Positions 1 to 6,769 of a stretch of DNA of 10,370 nucleotides are shown here, piece after piece (the stretch's first letter is position 1; each line of letters opens with the position of its first letter). The stretch is from contig JAZQHB010000048.1 of the NCBI GenBank assembly GCA_045540355.1, positions 1 to 10,370 of the forward strand, given 5' to 3'. The position numbers and the translations under genes are program-made. The notes beneath the pieces were generated by a model. The model made no database searches. It was not told the origin of the DNA and worked only from the letters and a program-made list of their open reading frames with translations. This DNA is from RGIG2945 sp045540355 (GTDB lineage: Bacteria > Bacillota > Clostridia > Oscillospirales > Acutalibacteraceae).

Positions 1-139
1 GCGTGAAACACACCTCAAGATAAGATATCCCATAGCACAAGCTAGTAAGGACACTTGAAGACGACAAGTTTGATAGGTCAGGGGTGTAAGTGCAGTAATG
101 TATTTAGCTGACTGATACTAATAGTCCGAGGGCTTGAAC
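1..139 (+). rRNA. 23S ribosomal RNA, 3' end (partial)
   Basis: The window opens inside the last domain of the large-subunit rRNA. The stretch near 109-137 reads CTGATACTAATAGTCCGAGG and then GCTTGAAC, which matches the conserved 3' end of bacterial 23S rRNA. Only about 140 bases are present, and the exact mature 3' end (about 137-140) is inferred from the usual ending. It is the first gene of the rRNA operon portion visible here and is followed after about 70 bases by tRNA-Lys. Confidence 0.95.
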
Positions 140-180
140 AAGAGTAAGAAACACTCCAGAGTAGTTTTATTCAGTTTTCA

Positions 181-197
181 GGGTATGTTGAATACCC
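181..197 (+). other. Spacer hairpin between 23S and tRNA-Lys
   Basis: GGGTAT (181-186) pairs with ATACCC (192-197) around a five-base loop. The hairpin sits just ahead of the tRNA in the rRNA spacer and has no T tract, so it is more likely an RNA-processing or folding element than a terminator. The rest of the spacer (140-208) shows nothing else recognisable. Confidence 0.4.
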
Positions 198-208
198 GGT
201 AGGAAAAT

Positions 209-284
209 GCACCTTTAGCTCAGTTGGTAGAGCAACTGACTCTTAATCAGTGGGTCCCGGGTTCGAATCCCTGAAGGTGCACCA
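209..284 (+). tRNA. tRNA-Lys (anticodon CTT)
   Basis: A complete cloverleaf can be drawn. The acceptor stem GCACCTT (209-215) pairs with AAGGTGC (274-280), followed by discriminator A and an encoded CCA (282-284). The D arm is GCTC...GAGC. The anticodon stem ACTGA/TCAGT (235-239, 247-251) holds the loop CTCTTAA with CTT at 242-244. The T arm contains GTTCGAATC. The position between 23S and 5S rRNA is unusual. It is presumably co-transcribed with the rRNA. Confidence 0.97.
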
Positions 285-301
285 TCCTCTTTAAAAGAGG
301 A
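285..301 (+). repeat. Short inverted repeat before 5S rRNA
   Basis: TCCTCT (285-290) and AGAGGA (296-301) form a near-perfect palindrome directly after the tRNA CCA end. It could fold into a small hairpin that marks a processing site between tRNA-Lys and 5S rRNA. There is no run of T after it. The remaining spacer to 349 holds no other recognisable feature. Confidence 0.4.
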
Positions 302-349
302 GCACCAACAACAAAAAGCAGAAGACGAGCGATGGATAGTTGCTCAGAA

Positions 350-466
<117 letters not shown>

Positions 467-488
467 CCTTCCACTGGAAGGATAGTGG

Positions 489-510
489 AGGGATGACTTT
501 GTTCATCCCT
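489..510 (+). terminator. Hairpin after 5S rRNA
   Basis: AGGGATGA (489-496) pairs perfectly with TCATCCCT (503-510) around a six-base loop, followed by TTCTGCTT. The T tract is short and broken, so it may be a weak terminator or a processing hairpin that lets transcription continue into tRNA-Asn. Confidence 0.5.
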
Positions 511-523
511 TTCTGCTTAATAT

Positions 524-600
<77 letters not shown>

Positions 601-604
601 AACA

Positions 605-649
605 GATAGAGTAATTGATACAATTTATCAGTTACTCTATCGTTTTTTT
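605..649 (+). terminator. Rho-independent terminator of the rRNA operon
   Basis: A 16-base-pair stem runs from 605-620 to 626-641 with one wobble, has the five-base loop CAATT, and is followed by CGTTTTTTT. This is a strong intrinsic terminator immediately after tRNA-Asn. The rest of the gap up to the next gene (650-869) shows only the promoter described below and no clear gene. Confidence 0.92.
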
Positions 650-806
650 ATGTCAAAAAAGCCTTGTTTCAAGCGGTTCTTTTCAGTGCAAGGGTGCATT
701 TGATAATTAGGACGGTTATATCTAATCACCATTTTGTTGATACTGCCATATTGTTTTTTAATTTCTACATTTCATATCGTTTCAAATATATTTATCGTGT
801 ATTTGT

Positions 807-835
807 TTGAGTTTTTCACAAATATGTGATATAAT
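807..835 (+). promoter_or_regulatory. Extended -10 promoter for the membrane protein gene
   Basis: A -35-like TTGAGT (807-812) is separated by 17 bases from TATAAT (830-835). TG at 827-828 makes an extended -10 (TGATATAAT). The start codon is at 870 with AAGGAGGG at 856-863, so the leader would be about 25 bases. Spacing and -10 match the vegetative sigma factor consensus well. Confidence 0.75.
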
Positions 836-869
836 TAAAAAACAACATCAAATATAAGGAGGGCGAAAT

Positions 870-1553
870 ATGTCGTGTGATATATCTATCTTCACAACGA
901 TAGCTTCTTTGTCTGCAAGTTTTGTAGCGATATTAGGAGGTTTTATAGCAAGTAAACTTATAACTGTAAATGGGGAAAGAGAACGTATTACAGGGGAAAT
1001 TGAAGAAATTGAGTTGCAACTTGACATTAAGACAGAAGAACGTGACCGATTGCAAAAAGGTTTAGATGAAGATGATGCTCTTGATTTTATTCGTGACAAT
1101 ATTTCTGCCCTGATTAATCAAGATGTTTTGGATAATGTTTATGAGGATGATAAGCAAAATCGCCTTCCAAAAGAAGAATTATTGCCATATTGGAATGAAG
1201 CACTTGCTTTGGTTGATAGATTTGCCAATGCTCCGGATATAGAACACTCTCTCAATGAAGATGATATTCCAAGCTCCCTTGCTGCTGAAATAAAGTCGAA
1301 TTCTTTTGCATATGATGTGTGCTGTGAAATAGCTAAAGAATGTTCACCATCTATGATAAAACCTTTTACTCCACCTACAGGTGCATGGTATGAACGTGAT
1401 AGCCAAAGAGTATATAATCTTGATTTTGAGATAGAGGCACTAAATATTCAAAAGGAACAATGTCAAAAGCAGAAAAAATCTCTTAAGAAACCACGAGGAA
1501 TGCGTTGTGGAATAACGCTGTTTATTTTATTTTATTTTCTTTTTTTAATATAA
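870..1553 (+). CDS. Coiled-coil membrane protein, unknown function (frameshifted C-terminus)
   Basis: I do not recognise the family. The 227-residue product begins with one likely membrane segment (about residues 8-33). A charged coiled-coil-like stretch follows (about 34-66), then an acidic soluble region and a second heptad-like lysine/glutamine-rich helix (about 186-207). The C-terminus is hydrophobic (214-227). The start is secure, with AAGGAGGG six bases upstream of ATG and an extended -10 promoter ahead. The reading frame ends just past a run of seven T (1540-1546), in the middle of what looks like a second membrane helix. The -1 frame continues with further hydrophobic helices to 1711. 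The gene is therefore probably broken by a single-base indel, phase-variable, or read by -1 slippage to give about 280 residues. It stands alone between the rRNA operon and the converging recombinase operon. Whether it belongs to the host or is element cargo cannot be told from the sequence. Confidence 0.75.
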   Translation: MSCDISIFTTIASLSASFVAILGGFIASKLITVNGERERITGEIEEIELQLDIKTEERDRLQKGLDEDDALDFIRDNISALINQDVLDNVYEDDKQNRLPKEELLPYWNEALALVDRFANAPDIEHSLNEDDIPSSLAAEIKSNSFAYDVCCEIAKECSPSMIKPFTPPTGAWYERDSQRVYNLDFEIEALNIQKEQCQKQKKSLKKPRGMRCGITLFILFYFLFLI

Positions 1554-1711
1554 TACAGCCATTGATTTTCAGTAGTATTACGACAATTAATGAGTGCCAA
1601 TATATTACAATGAAAATAGTGTCTATATTACTACTCTCGATTGGCTTGGTTTCAACTTTCATATACTTAATATGGTTGTTACGATGGAAAGACGATGAAA
1701 ATGTTAAATAA
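1541..1711 (+). pseudogene. C-terminal extension of the preceding gene in the -1 frame
   Basis: In the -1 frame relative to the gene starting at 870, translation continues from the T run as FFNIIQPLIF and so on to a stop at 1709-1711. It contains a second clear membrane helix (around VSILLLSIGLVSTFIYLIWL) and a charged tail ending DDENVK. A membrane-protein tail this regular is unlikely to be accidental and probably is the original C-terminus. An independent start is possible only at a TTG at 1505 with a poor, close GAGGA, so I favour a frameshift or slippage over a separate gene. Confidence 0.6.
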
Positions 1712-1729
1712 GGCAGGCATATACCTTAA

Positions 1730-1765
1730 AAGGCTCGGAGCAGAACTTACTCTGTTCCGAGCCTT
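1730..1765. terminator. Hairpin terminator between converging genes
   Basis: The arms at 1730-1744 and 1751-1765 form a 15-base-pair stem with one wobble and a six-base loop. On the - strand the stem is followed by TTTTAAGG, so it fits best as the end of the leftward recombinase operon, whose last stop is at 1780. It may also stop + strand transcription from the gene at 870-1711, although the + side has a poorer T tract. Confidence 0.8.
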
Positions 1766-1779
1766 CGTATATTTGTGGT

Positions 1780-3363
1780 TTATAATCTTTCTTCAATTTC
1801 CGCTCCGTTTTTGAATTTGAATACAATCCTTTCGTCTTCATAAACTGTTACCGTATCAACAACCGAATTCCACAGTTTTTCATCGAATTCAATCGGTAGC
1901 TCGTCAAGTTCCATTATTTCAAACATGAATCCGCTTATGGCATCTGCCTTTGTTTTTCTATCTTCCATCTCTTTTTGAAGCTTTTCATATTCCGCTTTTG
2001 CCTTGTTGAATCGGTCGGTGTATCCATCATATTTTTCAATGTATTCATCTTGATTCATAGGTGTGGCTGCGTTCTCATTTATAAGTCTTTTTACAAGTTC
2101 AGATACAACTTCCATTTCATCAAGAAACTCTTTGCATTTTGACTCAATTCCCGTGAAGTCAAGAAGGTAGCTGTGTAGTAATCCGCAATCTTCGATAAGT
2201 GCAGTTCTGTCCGATGTCAGTTTGCTAAATGCTCGTATAAACAATGCTTGTATATCTTCCTCATATAAATGCGGTGTCCGGCATTTTTCTTCACCCTTGA
2301 ATTTGTGATTACATTGCCATATTGTCCGTTTGTATTTACTGTTGGAATGCCATACCTTTGAGCCGTAATACTCACTGCAATCTCCACAGATGATTTTTGC
2401 AGAAAATGGTGATAGGCTGTTATGGTGCTTGCCTCGTGCTTTTCTGCGTTGCATTTCCAATTGTACAAGTTCCCATTCTTCTGTTTCGATAATTGCCGGA
2501 TGGCTGTCTTCGACTTTGTACTGTGGAACTTCACCCTCGTTTACTTTCATTTTCTTTTGCAAAAAGTCTACTGTGAATTTCTTTTGAAGTATTGCCGAAC
2601 CTTTGTATTTCTCGTTGGTAAGAATACTTTCAATAGTGGAAGTCCGCCATAGCTCTTTGCCGCTTGGAGAAGGGATGTGCTCTTTCATCAGGTATTTTGC
2701 AATGGCGTTTACAGTTTTACCTTCCATAAAAAGTTTGTATATCAACCTGACTATTTCCGCCTCTTTCGGCACAATCTCCGGCAGACCATTATCACCCTTT
2801 TTGTATCCGAGGAACTGTTTGTACGGAAGAGTGATTTTCCCATCTGCGAAGCGTTTACGCTGTCCCCATGTGACGTTTTCGGATATGCTTCTGCTTTCTT
2901 CTTGTGCAAGAGAACTCATAATTGTAATGAGAAGTTCGCCCTTGCTATCAAGAGTGTAAATGTTCTCCTTTTCAAAATATACCTCTACACCTTTTTCTTT
3001 TAGCTTCCTTACTGTCACAAGGCTGTCAACCGTGTTTCGTGCAAAACGGCTGACTGACTTTGTAACGATAAGGTCTATCTTTCCGTCAAGTGCATCTTGC
3101 ACCATTTGGTTAAAGCCTTCACGCTTTTTGGTGTTGGTAGCGGAGATACCTTCGTCCGTATATACATTTACAAATTCCCATTCAGGCTTTGAGCGTATGT
3201 ACCGAGTGTAATAATCGACCTGTGCCTCATAGCTTGTCTGCTGTTCTTCGCTGTCAGTTGATACACGGACATAGCCTGCAACTCGTCTTTTTGCATTTAC
3301 TTCGAAGGATATTTTTGTAATAGGATTTATCTTTTGCGGTATAACTGTTACTGTTCTTGACAT
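1780..3363 (-). CDS. Large serine recombinase with coiled-coil C-terminus (integrase 2)
   Basis: This 527-residue site-specific recombinase cuts and rejoins DNA through a serine-DNA link to integrate or excise the element. The resolvase catalytic domain covers about residues 25-170. The nucleophile is Ser35 in YVRVSTD, and the active-site arginines sit in TKSVSRFARNT (Arg106 and Arg109). A recombinase domain follows (about 190-310). The zinc ribbon cysteines are C326, C329, C351 and C361, and a long charged coiled-coil lies at about 395-480. The coiled coil is the part that controls synapsis and direction in phiC31-type integrases. The ATG at 3363 lies just after the upstream recombinase stop (3370-3372). 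Its ribosome site GGGGGTGA overlaps that stop codon, so the two are translationally coupled. The length and all key residues look intact. Confidence 0.95.
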   Translation of the reverse strand: MSRTVTVIPQKINPITKISFEVNAKRRVAGYVRVSTDSEEQQTSYEAQVDYYTRYIRSKPEWEFVNVYTDEGISATNTKKREGFNQMVQDALDGKIDLIVTKSVSRFARNTVDSLVTVRKLKEKGVEVYFEKENIYTLDSKGELLITIMSSLAQEESRSISENVTWGQRKRFADGKITLPYKQFLGYKKGDNGLPEIVPKEAEIVRLIYKLFMEGKTVNAIAKYLMKEHIPSPSGKELWRTSTIESILTNEKYKGSAILQKKFTVDFLQKKMKVNEGEVPQYKVEDSHPAIIETEEWELVQLEMQRRKARGKHHNSLSPFSAKIICGDCSEYYGSKVWHSNSKYKRTIWQCNHKFKGEEKCRTPHLYEEDIQALFIRAFSKLTSDRTALIEDCGLLHSYLLDFTGIESKCKEFLDEMEVVSELVKRLINENAATPMNQDEYIEKYDGYTDRFNKAKAEYEKLQKEMEDRKTKADAISGFMFEIMELDELPIEFDEKLWNSVVDTVTVYEDERIVFKFKNGAEIEERL

Positions 3364-3369
3364 TGACTT

Positions 3370-4620
3370 TCACCCCCTTTTTCTTGATAATGTTTGCTGT
3401 CGAGCAACTTCCTTCATTTCATCTGTCCAACTGTCTTTTCTTGATGGCTGCTCCCAAGTCCTTTTTATTTCAGAACCGTCTGTAAATATGAATTGAAGTT
3501 CGTTGTTTGGAAGCACGATGATTTTGGAGATTACTTTCTCAAAACCTTTGACAATGTTCTTTATTACATCGTCCGGCACTTGTTTTGCCGGGCATTTTTC
3601 TTTTCCTTGATTATGAAACACATGACACCGCCACACATATTTCTTGTAGTTCTTTTTGCGTACATATCGACTTCCGCATATTCCGCAGAAGATGATACCC
3701 TTGAATTCATATTCATTTGGGCTGTTATCAACTTGAGGTCTTGCTTGGAATTTTTCTTGTACCGCCTGAAAGTCCTCTTTTGAAATAATGCCTTTGTGTG
3801 AGCCTTCAACATAATACTGTGGAAGTTCTCCCTTGTTTAGAACATCCTTCTTTGTTAAATGGTCTTTCGTATAAAACTTTTGAAGAAGCATATCTCCTGT
3901 ATACTTTTCATTTTTCAGAATATCCACGATAGTTCTCGGTGTCCATTCATTTCCTCCGGGAGAAGGAATGTCTTGTGAGTTCAGATGATTTGCAATTGTT
4001 ATGCTACCGATGCCGGACAAGTACATTGAAAATATTTGTCTCACTACTTTTGCTTCAGTTTCGCAGATTGTAATATTGCCGTTTTTGCATCTGTAGCCGT
4101 AGAGGGAGAATGTATTTGGAATGCCTTTTTCAAAATTCTTTCGTATCCGCCATTTTTGATTTTCGCTTGCGGATAGGCTTTCCTCTTGTGCGTATGATGC
4201 AAGGATTGTGAGCATTAGTTCCCCGTCTGCACTCATGGTGTGAATGTTCTGTTCTTCAAAATACACATCAATGCCAAGGTTTTTTAATTCACGCACCACT
4301 TCCAAGAGGGTGACCGTGTTTCGTGCAAACCTTGAAATTGATTTTGTAATTACAAGGTCAATCTTTCCGGCACGACAATCTGCAAGAAGTCTTTGAAAGT
4401 TTTCTCTTGAATCCTTTGTCCCGGTCTTTGCTTCATCCGCATATACTCCGCAATAAGTCCATCCGCTATGGCTTTGTATAAGATTACTGTAATAACTGAC
4501 CTGTGCGGAGAGTGAATGTAGCATCGCATCCTTTCCGCTTGATACACGGGCATATGCAGCAACATTGATTTTCTTTGGTATTTCCAATGCTTGAAAGTCG
4601 ACTTTTTCAACTGTTCTCAT
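3370..4620 (-). CDS. Large serine recombinase without coiled-coil (integrase 1)
   Basis: This 416-residue serine recombinase belongs to the same family as its downstream partner but is clearly divergent. The catalytic nucleophile is Ser27 in YARVSSGK. The SRFARNT arginine motif is present, followed by the recombinase domain and a zinc ribbon (C312, C315, C332, C343). After the ribbon only about 70 residues remain and no long coiled coil is seen, which is shorter than usual for large serine integrases. I chose the ATG at 4620 because AAAGGAG stands eight bases upstream. A TTG six bases further upstream would leave only two bases of spacing. It is the first of the recombinase pair and follows the SHOCT-like gene by 68 bases. 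Alternative roles are a directionality partner or one half of a CcrA/CcrB-like heteromeric pair. Confidence 0.94.
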   Translation of the reverse strand: MRTVEKVDFQALEIPKKINVAAYARVSSGKDAMLHSLSAQVSYYSNLIQSHSGWTYCGVYADEAKTGTKDSRENFQRLLADCRAGKIDLVITKSISRFARNTVTLLEVVRELKNLGIDVYFEEQNIHTMSADGELMLTILASYAQEESLSASENQKWRIRKNFEKGIPNTFSLYGYRCKNGNITICETEAKVVRQIFSMYLSGIGSITIANHLNSQDIPSPGGNEWTPRTIVDILKNEKYTGDMLLQKFYTKDHLTKKDVLNKGELPQYYVEGSHKGIISKEDFQAVQEKFQARPQVDNSPNEYEFKGIIFCGICGSRYVRKKNYKKYVWRCHVFHNQGKEKCPAKQVPDDVIKNIVKGFEKVISKIIVLPNNELQFIFTDGSEIKRTWEQPSRKDSWTDEMKEVARQQTLSRKRG

Positions 4621-4688
4621 AGGCAATTCTCCTTTGTATTGATATTAGGTACTATATACATCACTCTAAAGGAGGAGAAAGTCAACCA

Positions 4689-4874
4689 TTATGCAGCAAA
4701 TATACTACACGAATTTATGCTGTATTTATTGTTTAATATTGAGCACATTTCAGTCTTGTCTTTTGCCGAAAGGAGTCCTTGTTTTACAAGGCTGTCAACA
4801 GTTGCAACAGCGGTTCTATACCTCATTATGTTATCTGCACTATATTTATCAGGCGGATTTGCTTTCATTGACAT
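4689..4874 (-). CDS. Small SHOCT-like protein, recombinase-associated
   Basis: The product has 61 residues. Its C-terminal half resembles the SHOCT short helical motif: a GLLS turn, then a helix and a KYSINSCSIF tail, a pattern often found in small proteins beside clostridial serine recombinases. The start ATG at 4872-4874 has AAAGGAG five bases upstream and lies inside the end of the preceding HTH/zinc gene, overlapping it by 26 bases, so translation is probably coupled. The function is unknown. SHOCT motifs are thought to mediate oligomerisation or regulation, so a regulatory or recombinase-accessory role is inferred only from position. Confidence 0.8.
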   Translation of the reverse strand: MSMKANPPDKYSADNIMRYRTAVATVDSLVKQGLLSAKDKTEMCSILNNKYSINSCSIFAA

Positions 4875-5130
4875 CGACTCCTTTCCGGCGTTTGTTATTC
4901 CAATATGTTATACGGCATTTGTCCGAGCAAAATCGTTTTGCTTTTCTTCCTTCGTTTTGAAGGACAGGCTTTCCACAATGCTCGCAATTAAGTGTGTTCG
5001 GTATTACCGGGTGTCTTCTGATATGCGACTTGACAGTATTGACAGACAATCCAAGCACTGCTGCAATAAATGTCGGCTTATATCCTTGAAGTCTTAAATT
5101 GTTAAGTTTGTCAAGCTGTTGTTTATACAT
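4849..5130 (-). CDS. Small helix-turn-helix / zinc-finger protein
   Basis: The product has 93 residues. Residues about 13-38 form a helix-turn-helix of the sigma-70 region 4 or resolvase type (LQGYKPTFIAAVLGLSVNTV, then KSHIRR). A four-cysteine zinc motif follows: C49-x2-C52, then C68-x3-C72. Similar short proteins are often labelled sigma-factor-like in clostridial integrative elements. It is probably a DNA-binding regulator of the element, though it lacks the region 2 needed for a real sigma factor. The frame is open upstream to a GTG at 5211, but the ATG at 5130 has a good AAAGGAG eight bases upstream and is preferred. Its 3' end overlaps the SHOCT-like gene. Confidence 0.82.
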   Translation of the reverse strand: MYKQQLDKLNNLRLQGYKPTFIAAVLGLSVNTVKSHIRRHPVIPNTLNCEHCGKPVLQNEGRKAKRFCSDKCRITYWNNKRRKGVDVNESKSA

Positions 5131-5229
5131 AGCATTCTCCTTTCTGTGACCGGGGGTGATCAAAATCTCTACAGCTTTATGCTCGTGCAACGGGCGTGGG
5201 CTTTCGCACACAAAAATCGGAAATCAAAG

Positions 5230-5280
5230 GGGGTATTAACCCCATAATCAAACATTGGTTATGGGGCATACCGCCAATGT
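5230..5280 (-). promoter_or_regulatory. Mutually exclusive hairpins after the capsid gene
   Basis: Three stems compete for shared bases: GGGGT (5230-5234) with ACCCC (5239-5243), a ten-base stem 5240-5249 with 5257-5266 (loop AAACATT, with one T-G wobble and one mismatch), and ACATTGG (5252-5258) with CCAATGT (5274-5280). The region lies just past the capsid stop codon and 100 bases before the next gene. It could be a weak terminator or an attenuator-like switch. No good T tract follows on either strand. The remaining gap to 5131 shows only the ribosome site of the next gene. Confidence 0.4.
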
Positions 5281-5284
5281 GGAT

Positions 5285-6187
5285 TTATGCTGTGATATTA
5301 AGAGTTTTTATAGCATCCGGGCGGATGAGTTTTCCGTCAAGGTGTTCGTAACCGAAATAGCCTATCTGATTGTTAAGGGCATACTTTTCAACCAAAGGAC
5401 GGATTGTAAGAGGAATTCTTTCAACAATCCAGAAGTAGCTGAAATCACCGAAAGCGATAGTCTTTCCTGTGGTGGGCATAGCATTGGAAAGAACCACACG
5501 CTTACCCATAATGGTATCGTTGTTGTGATTCCAAATATAGTTACCTCCGCTATCCTTAAGTGTACGGAGTGTCTGTGCTGTTTCATCGTTCATCATCCAT
5601 ATGCCGTTTTTGCGGTACTCTTTGTCCACGGAGAAGTAGAGCTTCACCACATCCTCGTATGTAAGCTCGGATGTTTCTACACCGACTTCCGCCGTGGTAA
5701 GGATGCCTGTAGGCTTGTCAATACCATCTCCGTTTACAAAGGCATCTTCTTCAGTTCTGCCGATACGCTTTGCAAATGATTTGGAAAGATATTTTTCAAT
5801 ATCGAATTTTTCATCAGCGGTGAAATCTGCGGATATGCGGATGATTGTTCCGAGTCTGTGGTTTGCAACACGAATAGTGTTAAAGGTACCTTCACCATCG
5901 TAGTATTCAAGAGTCTTTTCACCGAGCCATGTTGCAATATCATCTGCATCATAAGTTCTGATTGACTTATCGCTACCGGGTGCACTAACGATGGTAGCAA
6001 GGCTTCTGAAAGGGTTCTCCTCCAAGAGTGCTGCCTTGTATTTCTTCATTGATACTGCCGGAAGTTTGTAAGTCCCGGTCATGTTGTGTTTTCCTGCGTC
6101 GAGTTTACCGACAGAACCTTTACCTCTTGCAGCGTTCCAAAATTCTCTTTCGTATTCGGTTGAGTTTACATGAAAATCTGTATACAT
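5285..6187 (-). CDS. Phage major capsid protein, HK97 fold
   Basis: This 300-residue shell protein assembles into icosahedral heads. It shows the family's order of motifs: an extended-loop-like segment (about 85-122), DAFVNGDGIDKPTGIL (148-163), KNGIWMMND (193-201), LKDSGGNYIW (210-219), GKRVVLSNAMP (228-238), FGDFSYFWIVER (246-257) and GYEHLDGKLIRPDA (279-292). The N-terminus is short, with no room for the roughly 100-residue delta (scaffold) domain of HK97, and no maturation protease is nearby. The ATG at 6187 has GGAGG eight bases upstream. A TTG upstream at 6202 would overlap the ribosome site itself and is rejected. It follows two small orphan genes by about 16 bases. No portal, terminase or tail gene is present in the window. 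Encapsulin descent is less likely given the clear phage-type motifs. Confidence 0.93.
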   Translation of the reverse strand: MYTDFHVNSTEYEREFWNAARGKGSVGKLDAGKHNMTGTYKLPAVSMKKYKAALLEENPFRSLATIVSAPGSDKSIRTYDADDIATWLGEKTLEYYDGEGTFNTIRVANHRLGTIIRISADFTADEKFDIEKYLSKSFAKRIGRTEEDAFVNGDGIDKPTGILTTAEVGVETSELTYEDVVKLYFSVDKEYRKNGIWMMNDETAQTLRTLKDSGGNYIWNHNNDTIMGKRVVLSNAMPTTGKTIAFGDFSYFWIVERIPLTIRPLVEKYALNNQIGYFGYEHLDGKLIRPDAIKTLNITA

Positions 6188-6202
6188 ATTTAATTCCTCC
6201 AA

Positions 6203-6472
6203 TTAATGTTTTTTGATAAGTTTTTTATATCTGTACTTTATCAGCACATTTTGTAATGAGTTTGTGTAACCGAGCTCGGATGATACGGCAAGCATATTCT
6301 CAAGAGAGTTATACCAAAGACTTCGTTCTCCAAGCTGAAGATTGAAAAATTTGTCCTTTCGGTTATTCTTAGGAGCAAGCAATATTGCCGAAGGTTTATT
6401 CTTTGCCTTGAATATTTCGAGTACCCAAAAGGTGTCGAAGTCGATATGTCCGCATAGGTCTTTGATTCTCAT
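6203..6472 (-). CDS. Small orphan protein upstream of the capsid gene
   Basis: I do not recognise this 89-residue protein. It is basic at the C-terminus (ends KYRYKKLIKKH) and has an N-terminal aromatic and hydrophobic core (FDTFWVLEIF, SAILLAP). It shows no membrane helix and no cysteine motif. Its ATG overlaps the stop of the upstream small gene in the ATGA arrangement (6469-6472), with AAAAGGAA as ribosome site, so the two are coupled. It ends 15 bases before the capsid start. Position suggests a role in capsid assembly, size control or packaging, but this is inference only. Confidence 0.75.
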   Translation of the reverse strand: MRIKDLCGHIDFDTFWVLEIFKAKNKPSAILLAPKNNRKDKFFNLQLGERSLWYNSLENMLAVSSELGYTNSLQNVLIKYRYKKLIKKH

Positions 6473-6744
6473 TTCCTTTTACCTCTCTTAACTACATACC
6501 CACGCATATCGCAGTAGTCCATAGCCTGTTTGTATGTGGTAAAGAACACATTGCTCATACCTTTTTGGACAACCCAAGGAGCAGGTGTCAATCTTTTGCT
6601 TTTAAGCACAAGTACCATTTCACCGTCTTCTGCTATGCGAAGTTGCTGTCCTGTGTAATTTTTGCTGTCGAAGTCAGATGCTTCGATTCCCACCGGCATT
6701 CTATATTTGCCGGTTATAATTCCTTTTGCTACGAAGTTTTTCAT
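6469..6744 (-). CDS. Small orphan protein, first of the capsid gene cluster
   Basis: This 91-residue protein is of unknown family. It has a mixed, probably beta-rich body (GIEASDF, GQQLRIAEDGEMVLVLKSKR) and a basic C-terminus (VVKRGKRK). There is no membrane helix or cysteine motif. The start has AGAAAGGAC upstream at a normal distance. It overlaps the next small gene by four bases (ATGA). About 120 bases separate it from the primase gene, so it may head a separately regulated capsid cluster. DNA- or capsid-binding roles are possible but not shown. Confidence 0.75.
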   Translation of the reverse strand: MKNFVAKGIITGKYRMPVGIEASDFDSKNYTGQQLRIAEDGEMVLVLKSKRLTPAPWVVQKGMSNVFFTTYKQAMDYCDMRGYVVKRGKRK

Positions 6745-6769
6745 AGTGTTTGTCCTTTCTGTTTTTTAC

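Noticed and set aside
645..765. An open stretch of about 40 codons on the - strand ending in the rRNA terminator, with a protein-like composition
   Set aside because: It has no start codon with a ribosome site, is bounded by a stop upstream and overlaps the terminator stem. Its length is within chance for AT-rich DNA, although a decayed gene remnant cannot be excluded.
4621..4626. TTG as the start of the first recombinase
   Set aside because: The ribosome site AAAGGAG would be only two bases away; ATG at 4620 has the correct spacing.
4651..4685. Possible - strand promoter (TTGACT with TGTATA) ahead of the recombinases
   Set aside because: The spacing of about 19 bases and the weak -10 make it doubtful, and the gene may simply be read from the upstream operon.
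4691..4960. + strand open frame preceded by a GGAGGAG-like sequence at 4671-4677
   Set aside because: It is antisense to the SHOCT-like and HTH/zinc genes, the ribosome site is too far from the ATG, and the product has no recognisable feature.
5131..5211. Longer form of the HTH/zinc protein starting at GTG 5211
   Set aside because: No ribosome site precedes the GTG, while the ATG at 5130 has a strong one.
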